64,000 bases of DNA from contig OW203765.1 of assembly GCA_934045905.1 (NCBI GenBank), positions 19,779,409-19,843,408 on the forward strand, given 5' to 3'. The notes beneath the pieces are model-generated. The model saw nothing but the letters and a program-made list of their open reading frames with translations, was not told where the DNA came from and searched no databases. The position numbers and the translations under genes are program-made. Below, one piece after another: positions 55,301 to 64,000 of the stretch (the first letter of the stretch is position 1; each line of letters opens with the position of its first letter). Origin of the DNA: Leuctra nigra. Taxonomy: Eukaryota > Arthropoda > Insecta > Plecoptera > Leuctridae.

Positions 55301-56277
55301 GCCTTTGCTATATTTCCCAATATTCTCGGGATTTTTATTTTTCCTATCCCCCCCTCTGAAAATTGAACAATTCGCACCCTGGGTACACCCCTGCTCTCCA
55401 TAACATTAAAATAACTCTTATGGAGTTAAAAAGAGATAAAAGAGTTAAGAACTCTTTAAAGTTCAAGACTATAATGAGGTTGTAAATTACCATTTCAGAT
55501 AATTGCTATTTCATTGAAATTGTTTTCTATACATACCTCTGCCGTGTCGATTACCAACTGGTGAAGAACAGCTATATTGGAGATCCAGTAGAGCACAAAG
55601 ATCCCGCAGCCGACGTTGACGGCCATCGCCAAGAGATAGTTGCCAACCTTCAGCGTAAGTCTTCCGGCATGGAGGCTGTTCTCCAGCACCCACACCCAGC
55701 TCTCGAGCAGTGCATGCATGTGAAGACCGAGCGTGGAGTAGCGTAGTACTGGTTGCACACGACGGCTCCCATTTAACAAACACGTCACAACGGCTAGCAA
55801 TATCTGCAGCAAAATACGACTGCTTATCCGTGGCTTTCTTGGAGCACCGGTCGCAGATTTAAGGCAATAAGTTAATGTCTTGAAACTGTCTCTGTAAGGA
55901 GCAGGGTCTTCACCAGAATTAAGGAACAAATCTGAGGCCATGAAAGTATTTTGGTCGTACACAATGCATATCGTACTTCTCGAGCTCAATGATGAATTTT
56001 GTTTGTCTTCTTTTCTAAACTGCAGGAAAAATTCATCGGAACAGAGACTTATAACTATCCAGTCATCTTTGCGAAGAGAGCAAGCAAAATTCGGGGGATT
56101 TGATTTACAGTAATAACCTATTAACTCATTATTATCTGCACCAACACCAGTTAATGTAGCCGACTTGCCTACGATGTAGAAAGTTGTTGTTGTCGGAAGT
56201 CTTTCAACACGACCGTAGAGATAACCAGGTTCTTCTTTATATAAGCCACAAGGGACGAAAACAAGTGTTGTGTTCAT
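49369..56277 (-). CDS. PIG-Q: PIG-Q / Gpi1, subunit of GPI-GlcNAc transferase
   Basis: Six exons on the - strand keep frame (1512 nt, 503 aa): 56277-55537, 53564-53429, 52796-52652, 51966-51774, 51429-51315, 49550-49369. PIG-Q is a multi-pass ER membrane subunit of the complex that transfers GlcNAc to phosphatidylinositol, the first step of GPI-anchor synthesis. Support is the Gpi1 domain in the C-terminal half: [20 protein letters not shown], then [20 protein letters not shown], then [17 protein letters not shown], then the signature [20 protein letters not shown] and a run of hydrophobic helices, ending [16 protein letters not shown]. The first exon encodes about 247 residues of poorly conserved N terminus. 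The ATG at 56277 is the first in the open frame. Introns 1, 2 and 5 carry several MITEs. Confidence 0.92.
49921..51035. mobile_element. Nonautonomous hAT element, 1.1 kb (PIG-Q intron 5)
   Basis: Perfect inverted ends TAGAGCCAGTTTTAAATGGT and complement (22 bp match), flanked by the 8-bp duplication CTTATAGT at 49913-49920 and 51036-51043. No transposase frame is seen in its 1115 bp. The 8-bp duplication fits hAT. Confidence 0.85.
52905..52985 (+). mobile_element. tRNA-like SINE fragment
   Basis: GGTTCAAACCC (box B-like, about 52952-52962) follows a tRNA-like stretch (GATTTCTCGCCCAGCAGTTG). It is not an intact tRNA. Confidence 0.3.
53082..53264. mobile_element. TTA-flanked MITE (AGCCCGATTTACACGG ends)
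   Basis: 183 bp in PIG-Q intron 2. Ends AGCCCGATTTACACGG and CCGTGTAAATCGGGCT, with TTA on both sides (53079-53081, 53265-53267). It shares the GTGTCACA/TTCTTGAACAACTTCTGTG sequence with a partial relative at 62258-62460. Confidence 0.65.
53646..53782. mobile_element. PIF/Harbinger-type MITE (GGGCCGGTATAACC ends)
   Basis: 137 bp, ends GGGCCGGTATAACCAAAGTT and AACTTTGGTTATTCCAGGCC, flanked by TTA at 53643-53645 and 53783-53785. Confidence 0.75.
53795..54041. mobile_element. hAT MITE 1 (PIG-Q intron 1)
   Basis: 247 bp with ends CAGTGGCGGTCTGG and CCAGACCGCCCCTG and the 8-bp duplication ACAATCAC (53787-53794, 54042-54049). It lies 12 bp from the Harbinger MITE. Confidence 0.82.
54211..54643. 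mobile_element. hAT MITE 2 with poly-G and poly-C tracts (PIG-Q intron 1)
   Basis: 433 bp with ends CAGTGTTCGAATTGGG and CCCAATTCGAACACTG, wait-free of coding sequence, and the 8-bp duplication CAAAAAGG (54203-54210, 54644-54651). It includes long G and C homopolymers and several GATGG/CCATCCCCCC blocks. Confidence 0.82.
54960..55381. mobile_element. hAT MITE 3 (PIG-Q intron 1)
   Basis: 422 bp with ends CAGGGTGCGAATTG and CAATTCGCACCCTG and the 8-bp duplication GGTACACC (54952-54959, 55382-55389). Confidence 0.85.
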
Positions 56278-56674
56278 TCTACTCTAAATGTTACAATACA
56301 AGTGAGTATTTAAAAGATTATCACAATTCACTTCGTAACGCATTTTATTGGTGACTTCGAGCTGGCTGTCAAACGGGCTTAACCTCACATTTGTTTCAAG
56401 GTCCTTAGAATGGTCGTATTTGGTTTACAATCCCACGGACAGTAAATGTCACTGCCTCCTTACTTCTCGGTTACTGAACTTGCAGTATGCAGGAGGAAAT
56501 CTCGTGGGTCGTGGAAGTGATGTCTTCTCGATTCTTGACAATGAGTTTGGTTGGCGTCAAAAGAGTTTTTAATATTTCTAACCGATAAGTTTATGTGTAT
56601 TTATTTTATATGAATGTTATTAGTGTCGTTTTTATTACATCTATTTTTATTACCTCTAGTTATTAATACTCAAT
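56278..56674. promoter_or_regulatory. Divergent promoter region of PIG-Q and the ZAD gene
   Basis: 397 bp separate the two start codons, which point away from each other. No TATA box or familiar core motif stands out. Confidence 0.5.
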
Positions 56675-59600
56675 ATGTGCAGTGTGCCACCAAGATTCTA
56701 TGAGCTTTGCCGTCTTTGTTTATCCTGTGATGGTGTGAAATCATCTATTTTCGATGATGAAGGAACTCAACATAACTTTCCACTTAAAATAATGACGTGT
56801 CTCTCTATATTGGTGAGTAAATTCAATGATCCCGTATTGTTTTAGTCACATGGCATTTGTCTTGATATATTTTGACAGGTAGTAATCAAGTCCCAGTTGA
56901 TAGCAATGATTTGAGATAAGCTGATAAGATTGCGTGATAACGAGGGAGCCATGATAGGCTTTCGAATGCGTCAAATTAAAGACTGATTCACTCTTGGGAT
57001 GACTAATACATTGTCACTCTCTCTCTGTGCAGGTATCAGATCAAGACTTATTACCGCCTTTAATCTGCAATCGCTGTGTCTACAAGTTGGATGTTTTATA
57101 CGAATTCAGGGAAGCATCAAGAAAATCGGATATCATTCTTAAGCAATATCTCAGTTACACGGAAACCTTATCTGCTGAAACACAGGTTAGTAACATAATT
57201 TTTAAGTTTTGTAAAATATAAATATCGAGGAATTGCATTGACGTTAACGTTTGGCTCTAGGAGCAGGCGAAGAAAGCTCCCACGAAACCCACCAATGGAG
57301 AGAGAGTTCCGGATTGTAAGTCTCCAGCTGACCTTGTGGTAAAAGTCGAGCCTAGCGATGTTGTTCAAGTTGAGATGACAAATGGTGACCAAGACGATGA
57401 GAACGGGGCGGAATCGGAGGCGGAATGCGGCCTCGATATGTCGATGGACGTGCAAGACCGCGATCGTGACAGAGGGCGAGAAGAGGAATCTGACGAGGAA
57501 TGCTCCACTGACGAGTCGACAGAACACTGGCAGGGGAACAACAGGTGAGCAAATGTGACGACAACAGATGCCTTATTCGGTGTTCAGAGCCGCCACTGCA
57601 AAGTAGTACAATGTGCCATGACGAGATCTAGGTTAGTTTTAAAATGTACCTAATTTCAAAGTTCCAGGCTTCTATTTCAAGTTTCCACATTCAGAAAATT
57701 ATGCATAGGTATTCCTGGTGTCCACTGACCTCTATTTTCCACTATTTTGCCACACATTTCAGCCTTCAACCACTATTTGACCACTGATTTAAGGAAAAAG
57801 CCACTAAATGCCACTTTCACATGTGTTTTGTTTTTATTTATCATAACATGTCCGAAATTTGTGAAGAATCGGGTTCAGGTGATCAAATCACTGCAAAATC
57901 TAGTCCCCAAAATGCTTGAAATTGAAAATGGTTTGAATTTTTGTCTGCCTGAAACTCAAAACTTTCCCTGGCCTGTAGACTTGCATGTGGTTTTGCATCT
58001 CTCACCCCAAATCTTCAATTCTTTTACCTACTTTGCAAATCTCACAATAGAGCTTATTATAGATTAGGAATTTAGGGTGAATTTTGTTCGATGATTGAAT
58101 ATTAGGTTGAAACAGAAACGGAATGTCCTGTGTAGTGTACCCCAAGCCCCTTGTTAACAATTTAACAGCTCACCCCGGCTACTGTCTTAGCATGACTGTC
58201 TTTATGCACAGCCCCAGTTACATCTTTGAATGGGCCATCAAATCTTTTTCAGCCAATCAAACTCTCAATGCTTATTAGGTAACTCTTTCATGGAACAGGT
58301 TTGGCTCAGAGGTAGCGCTCTGAACTTGTATTCCGGAGGTTCGGGGTTCGATTCCCGCGGCCATCCTTTGACTGGGTTTTTTTCATGGTATTCGCGATAT
58401 TTATTTATTATTCCCTCAATTGACAGGCCACTATCGCCTCCTTCCCACCTTCCATCCTTACCTACTCTTCGCCATCATCTCCCAATCATCATAATCATTC
58501 ATCTGTCATCGTTGTCTAGCTGCAGAACAGTGCCACATTAAACACTCCCAGAAAACTTTCATGAAACACCGGACACACTGTCAACTTCTGCGAGAGTGGA
58601 GAGCAGCTCTCTCATTGGCTGAACGCTACTCTCCACTCTCGCAGAATTGACAGTACATCGGGTGTTTTAAGTTCTACTGATTGCTCTAGGTACCTATAGT
58701 CCGTCCCACTCTAACGTGGCAGTAGAATAATATTGTTTTATTTTGATAACAATTAGGTTATGTATATTTTCAATATTGCTGAGATGTAGATTTGTGGTTC
58801 TACTTTGATAGGAAGGACAGGTTTAAGTATTGTTGAAGTTTTTCAACTTCTAGGAATAATCAAAGTAGGTAGTAATTGTTTTGTTGAAAGAATCCACTTC
58901 CAGGTTAGGGTGGGACAGCCGTAAACTGCCAAATAATTATTTTTCTATGTCCAGCAATATCCTCCCATTCAGGAAGTTATAACACCATAAATAGACATGC
59001 TATTCCTGCTACATCAAAGTAGATTCTTATTCTTTGGCATTAAAGTTCCTAATTAGGCTAAGTCATTCATTTTCGTGAACACATGTGTAGTCTGAGGTCA
59101 CCTAGCTTTGCTTTTTTTGTGCATTTTATTGTCTTGCAAACAAAGCTGAAACAAATGTTTAAAACTTTATGACCACTGGTCATAAAACTTCTATAGGTGG
59201 TCTAAGAATTCTGAAAGGAAATTTCTTACCAAAAAAACACACAAGAGAAGGAAGAGAATCAACACTCATTTCTGGAATATTTGTGTGTTGTCACATTCTA
59301 GTTTGCCACTTGTCCATTTAAAGGCATTAATGCTCATCATTGCATGTTACCTGACTTTATTGTGTTGAGTGGTTCATAAACAACTTCATAAAATGCTTAG
59401 AAATTCAGCCTTTTTGTTTGATTTATTTGTACACATTCTCTATCTCTTCTGATAGTACTAAATAGTATTTTTTGTAATGCCATAATATTTCTTCAAATTC
59501 AACTTGTAGTGGTTGGCGAGGGGGGGGGGGGAAATACTTATTTTGGTACACAGTACAGTAGGTTCCTTAGAAGATTCAATTTTAAAAATAAAATAAAATA

Positions 59601-62600
59601 TTTATTCCTGATCTGCTAACCTTGTTGAATACTAATTGAAGCATCAATTCAATCGTGAAATTGTATTATTCAGGTTGCAGTTCATTCACAAGTGTTGTAG
59701 TGAAGAAAACTGAATGACGCCAGACTTGGCAGGAGTGAAATCCATTGTAGCTTGTTGTTTTATGATTTATTGAGTTTGTGTCTACATTTTAATAGCAGCT
59801 AATAAAACCAGTCTGACTTTTACATAGTGACTGTTTGCCTCGTGTTAGTTTTTAATTGCCCAGAACTGAGTTACAACTGTGATGTGTGTCACCCCAGAAG
59901 TAATAGTTTCTTTGTTCCTATTTGTGAGGAATGTGCCCATGACCATATATGTATAGGCATTTTATTCTTTTAGGGAGAGTCATCAAATTTATTATTACAG
60001 AGTTCAAATCATATTTTCTTATAAGTGTATTTTTTGTGCAATATAAACTGTGTAAACTGACGTCCAGTAATTTTGTAATTATACCCACCAGTCACTAATT
60101 GCAACAGAAGGTTTCAATACATGAATCGATTCAGAAAAATGCCCTCTACAATATATCCAAAATCGCCCAAGATCCGTGCACCGGAAGTACTTTTTCATCA
60201 CTTTTTAAGTTAATTTCCCATGTTAATTCCATCTTCAAAAAAAAAACTTTTTTTCATGTAACTCCAATTTTGACGAAACTTGGCAGAATTGTTCACCAAC
60301 CTAAATGAACAAAAATAGATCACTGAGCATTTTTCTCTAAATCTTATCGTTTGGGAAATATGACCCATTGAAAAGTAATATTTTAGTCAGTTTTCGACAA
60401 TTTAGGTCACTTTGGGTGTAATTTGCGTTTTGCGAGGTCCATATTTCCTAAACGATGAGATTTAGAGGAAAACGCTTGGGAGCTATTTGTGTTCATTTAG
60501 GTTGGTGAACAATTCTGCCAAGTTTCATCAAAATCAGAGTTACAAGAAAAAAAGTTTTTTTGCAAGTGGAATTAACATGGGGAATTTTACTTAAAGTAAT
60601 AGTTCGGGTTTCTAAAAATTTTCTGTGGTGGGTGTTTCATACAGTTTCTGATATAGACATATGTTTTGAAAAATGTTAAATCTCATGTGTACCATTCTAT
60701 CTCACTTTTACTGCGAGTAAACCGACCCTTTCGTGACGTCTTAAGAGGGGACCAGTCAACCGCACTTCATTGGGGGGTAGGGCAACTCGCTACCTGCACA
60801 GGCTCGTATTCCGGGGAAATTAATTATTCTCAGAAATCTGTAAATATCTCTTGCTTTTTGTCAACGTTATACTTGTACAAAATGTTCAGTTCTTATCTTT
60901 CATAGTTAGCAGAAGGTTTGTTAATTATTATTTATTTGTCTTGTGTTCAGAGATTCTTAGCACACCGACGTGCTTATTATGTAGCTTTATTCCTGATATT
61001 CGCGATTATCAGTTTCTCTTCGGATTTTAAGATCGTGTGTGTAAAGTACTCGCTTTTATTTGTTATTCTTGTGACAAGGGTAATTGTAATTGTCGAATTG
61101 TAAGAAGAGATTACAATTCAATGGTGTCACAAGTATATCGCGAAGTTTCCTATAAAGACAAATATCTCCAGCTTTACAAGAAATGGATGCACAATTTAAA
61201 ACGAGAATAATTTGTGCGAATTTTAATTCGGCAATTTCATGATTTTCTTCACTGGTGTACTTTGGTTCATATCTATACGGATGATTTCCAGGCAGTAAAA
61301 ATAAGTATTGGTTACACTATTTGTATCGCACGTAAAAACACTTGGGCAAACTTACCGCCAACTACAGGGAAACGTTGCAATTACAGTATTGAACGATATT
61401 TATAGATATTTATATAAACCATTAATGAACTGATTTTTGAATTATTGAATGGGAAATATCAAATCATAACAAATACTCCCCCCGTACGGCCCGTTGAACG
61501 CCCCCGCCTAGACAGCTGGACGCGTCTACCTGTGCAGGCGAGCTACCCTCTTAGCACGTCACAGCTCGGACTAGTAGCCAGTCAGGAAATCGCGCAATGC
61601 TCATGATCCATGGGAGATGGATTTTTTTTCTTTTTTTATATGAATTAGAATTGAATGTGGTTATCTATTAAGACTTGCTAGAAGGTAAACTGAACTATTC
61701 CTTTAAAAAGTGATTATAAAGTACTTCCGGTGCACGGATTTTGGGCGATTTTGGATATATTGTAGAGGGAATTTTTCTGAATCGATTCATGTAGTATTGA
61801 AACCTTCTGTTGCAATTAGTGGTGGGTTCAGCCCTTTTTTTGCTTTAAATTACTAGGCTACTGTGCATCATGGAATTAAAGTGAAAATGTCAATTTATGT
61901 TAATTCTGGTATCCAGTTGCAGTAGACTGGATAAAAATATTAATTTTAATACATTTACATTGAAATTAATGTATGGAATCTTCATCAACTGTCTTTGCTG
62001 AGTTCTGAGCAATAGATACAGTTAAAAATAATACATCGTACCTAAAAATAAAATACATGCAAGTGTGCGGACAGTATAATTTCAAATGCTTGGAATTAAG
62101 AAATAAGATGCCTCTTTCATTGTTTGAAGGTTTCATATAATGCCTTACTACTCTATGGGAAACCATCAAACAATGAAAATACATCTTATTTAAAATAAGA
62201 TCAGTAAGATGATTCTTATCTTAAGAAAAATATAAATTTTGATATTTTGAATTTAAAGCCCCATTTACACGGTGCAATTTCTTGAACAACTTCTGTGTCA
62301 CAGAAGTTCTGCACATGTGCAGATTTCCTTTATCATCTCAAAAGTGATACTGCGCACGAGCAGAACTTCTGTGCCACAAAAGTTCTGCACATGTGCAGAG
62401 TCACTTTTTCATCTCAAAAGTGACACTGCGCACGAGCAGAACCACTGTGTCACCACTGTACCACTGTGTGTGGCTTAAGGTATAGGAAATCTTCAAACAA
62501 TAAACATAGGTACATCTTATTTCCAAATTCCAAACATTTAAAATTGGAGTGTTAGTGCACAAAACCTATACATATTAGGAATTGTTCCATTTTCTAATGT

Positions 62601-63779
62601 TATATAAATGTTATCTTGGGGACCACCCACACAGACCCAGTTGTTGGACAGCATTTGACGTTGTTTGTGTCTCATTTAGCCGGACAATCTCCATCGAGTT
62701 GGGCAGCGGCGGGGAAGCCAGCAACCTGCTCAGGACTCTAATCTCGTGCCGCCGCCTCGGCATCACGCCGACAGAAGCCGCAGCCAACAACAGAGTGTCT
62801 CCGCAGTCGCTACTCAAGCCCCGCGTCAAGCCCGCCTCGACCAATCACAAGCCGACGTCGCTCGATCAAGAGCAGGCGGCACACTCCGGCGTTCTCGGTG
62901 AGTCCAACTCCTGTCCTTCGTGTGCTACGTGGAAAGATGATCCTTTGTCATCCGTCCTTGATTCATAGAATTAGTCCATTAACCTTTTGTGTAAAACCTA
63001 CCTACTCATGACCAAACTCGTGGGTTTTAAAGAATTGTGTTATTTTCTTAAAATAAAATTACAAGATTTTTCATTATGTAATAATCTTTATACAATTTTT
63101 GTCAACCTTCAATTTTGAAACTTGTAGGTAGGTAGTTCTAATTGTATGATTGTCTGATATTCATTTAAGTATACTACCTATATTGAAAATTACTTAAAAT
63201 TGTAGCAATTTGAAACCCTCCTACTACCTACTCTTAATAATTTTTTTAAACAAATAAACCCACCAAAATACCCACTGGGCAAATCATGTTTGATAAACCT
63301 GTTTTTTTCATTTCACACGAGCCAATAGTGGAGTAAGGCGAAATGCAAACTCTTCGGCTATTGTCTAAATACGAAAAAGCACCTTTTCTCTCCCCCAGTA
63401 ATCCATTATGACTTTTTCTCGTAATCTGTAGTAAATACCCGGCCAGTGATCACCCACTGATAAGTGTCTAGTTTTCTGATCACAGCCCTGATCAGCTTGT
63501 GGTATTCATTCTTATTGTTGGTGATTAATAACAACCCCGACCCTGATTGCAGGCAACCGCACGAACCTGCTGGAGGGCGGCGAGTGTGCTTCCGACTCCG
63601 GCAAGGGCAGCACGGGGAGCGGAGGGGAGCGGGGCGGGGAGGGCAGTCGACGCAAGCAGAGCTGTCCGGCCAGGGCAGCGGTAGACGGCGAGGTGGAGGG
63701 AGCGGAGCCGGGCTTCGTGCCGGACTTCACCGGCAACAGTCCCTGGTGCCACATCGCCACCGTCAGCAAAACAGGCAGA
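56675..63779 (+). CDS. ZAD (zf-AD) domain protein, probable C2H2 zinc-finger factor, N-terminal part (3' partial)
   Basis: Five exons keep frame: 56675-56812, 57033-57185, 57261-57544, 62680-62897, 63553-63779, then a donor (GTGAGT) into sequence beyond the window. The N terminus has the ZAD signature: CRLCLSCDG, a hydrophobic middle, and CNRCVYKLDVLYEFREASRK, four cysteines in two CxxC pairs that bind zinc and dimerise in arthropod transcription factors. An acidic stretch follows (EESDEECSTDESTE), then Ser/Pro/Gly-rich sequence with NLLRTLISCRRLGITPTE, ending SPWCHIATVSKTGR. No C2H2 finger is seen before the window ends, so the finger array is expected downstream but not shown. Exon 1 start is the first ATG in frame. 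The 5.1-kb intron 3 is rich in mobile elements. Confidence 0.85.
58290..58535 (+). mobile_element. tRNA-derived SINE (ZAD gene intron 3)
   Basis: Box A TGGCTCAGAGGTAGCGC (from 58302) and box B GGTTCGATTCC (58345-58355) are both good and correctly spaced, but no full cloverleaf is seen. A tail follows with CATCATCTCCCAATCATCAT and CTGCAGAACAGTGCCACATT. A similar tail occurs near 20575-20640. Confidence 0.65.
58563..58668. mobile_element. Hairpin MITE
   Basis: The arms AAACACCGGACACACTGTCA / TTGACAGTACATCGGGTGTT, continuing through CTGCGAGAGTGGAGAG and its complement, with a short loop. About 106 bp. Confidence 0.55.
58700..58918. mobile_element. Possible inverted-repeat element
   Basis: GTCCCACTCTAACGTGG near 58703 is mirrored by CCAGGTTAGGGTGGGAC near 58901-58917. 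The ends are diverged and no duplication is clear. Confidence 0.35.
60062..61858. mobile_element. Foldback DNA transposon, copy 2 (ZAD gene intron 3)
   Basis: Related to 3954-4803 along both arms (ends GTCCAGTAATTT and AAATTACTAGGC, AGAAGGTTTCAATAC, GCACCGGAAGTAC). Without the 1108-bp insertion at 60595-61702 it would be about 690 bp. The left flank lacks the TA seen in copy 1. Confidence 0.75.
60595..61702. mobile_element. TTAA-target element nested in foldback copy 2
   Basis: Begins AGTAATAGTTCGGG and ends CTGAACTATTCCT, imperfect inverted termini, and is bounded by TTAA at 60591-60594 and 61703-61706. The uninterrupted copy at 3954-4803 has a single ACTTAAA at the matching place, so the insertion is precise. 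TTAA duplication fits piggyBac-like mobilisation. No transposase frame is seen. Confidence 0.75.
62258..62460. repeat. Partial MITE with an internal 86-bp tandem repeat
   Basis: AGCCCCATTTACACGG at 62256-62271 matches the end of the element at 53082-53264. The segment beginning GTTCTGCACATGTGCAG occurs at 62306 and 62392, 86 bp apart, each followed by a CATCTCAAAAGTGA block. Confidence 0.55.
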
Positions 63780-64000
63780 GTGAGTGATCCGCATTCCACT
63801 CAAGATTACATTGATAGAACAATGTGCTGCGTATTTTTCTTGTAGTGACACATAGGTACCTGGCTATTTCTGTTTCAATGAATATTTCAGTATTCTTTAA
63901 AATTCATTTGAGATTTTAGAAATGTAAGCATTGGTGGAGTAAAATCATCAATCGAAATCAAAATGTTTACATTACATGGAGAAATCATCTAAAAACGGTT

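Noticed and set aside
58290..58360. Functional tRNA gene
   Set aside because: Boxes A and B are good, but acceptor and anticodon arms do not fold cleanly and a SINE-like tail follows.
1..64000. CRISPR arrays, bacterial operons, endogenous viral genes or toxin genes
   Set aside because: None seen. Spliced animal genes and eukaryotic mobile elements account for the coding signal.

Overview
This window is animal nuclear DNA, almost certainly from an insect. Genes are intron-rich, with standard GT-AG splicing and GC-rich exons set in AT-rich introns. A ZAD-type protein (an arthropod zinc-finger family) is present, and the introns are full of small terminal-inverted-repeat transposons and tacctacctac-type simple sequence. 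A hemipteran-like insect would fit, but the order cannot be fixed from the sequence alone.

Layout: (1) 1-1042, + strand, the last two exons of a rhomboid intramembrane protease whose 5' part lies outside the window. (2) About 2600-29810, + strand, a complete MARF1 (limkain b1) gene with 25 coding exons and 1714 codons, in the order NYN ribonuclease, RRM1, a long Met/Asn/Pro repeat exon, RRM2, six LOTUS domains. (3) 30286-31027, - strand, NDUFB10 of respiratory complex I. (4) 31341-39803, + strand, divergent from NDUFB10, ribosomal protein L3. All seven of its introns contain snoRNA candidates, ten in total, and intron 3 also carries a 3.5-kb terminal-inverted-repeat transposon with an intact two-exon gene for a DUF7869-type protein. 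(5) 40403-48577, + strand, nudE, with a decayed RTE-like retrotransposon in intron 3. (6) 49369-56277, - strand, PIG-Q (Gpi1), tail to tail with nudE, with at least four hAT-type insertions in its introns. (7) 56675-63779, + strand, head to head with PIG-Q, the first five coding exons of a ZAD-domain protein that runs off the window.

The host genes are unrelated housekeeping or regulatory genes (GPI anchoring, dynein regulation, translation, respiration, RNA decay) and do not form a pathway. The less ordinary content is in the introns: the DUF7869 element with exact inverted ends, a 4-bp AATT target duplication and subterminal repeats; a dense snoRNA nest in RpL3, including an H/ACA gene present twice and a U83-like guide; a pair of 109-nt C/D-like RNAs on either side of one MARF1 exon; and a young-looking set of foldback, mariner, Harbinger, hAT and TTAA elements whose target duplications can be read directly. 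All exon models below were checked by hand for reading phase; none was checked against transcripts.
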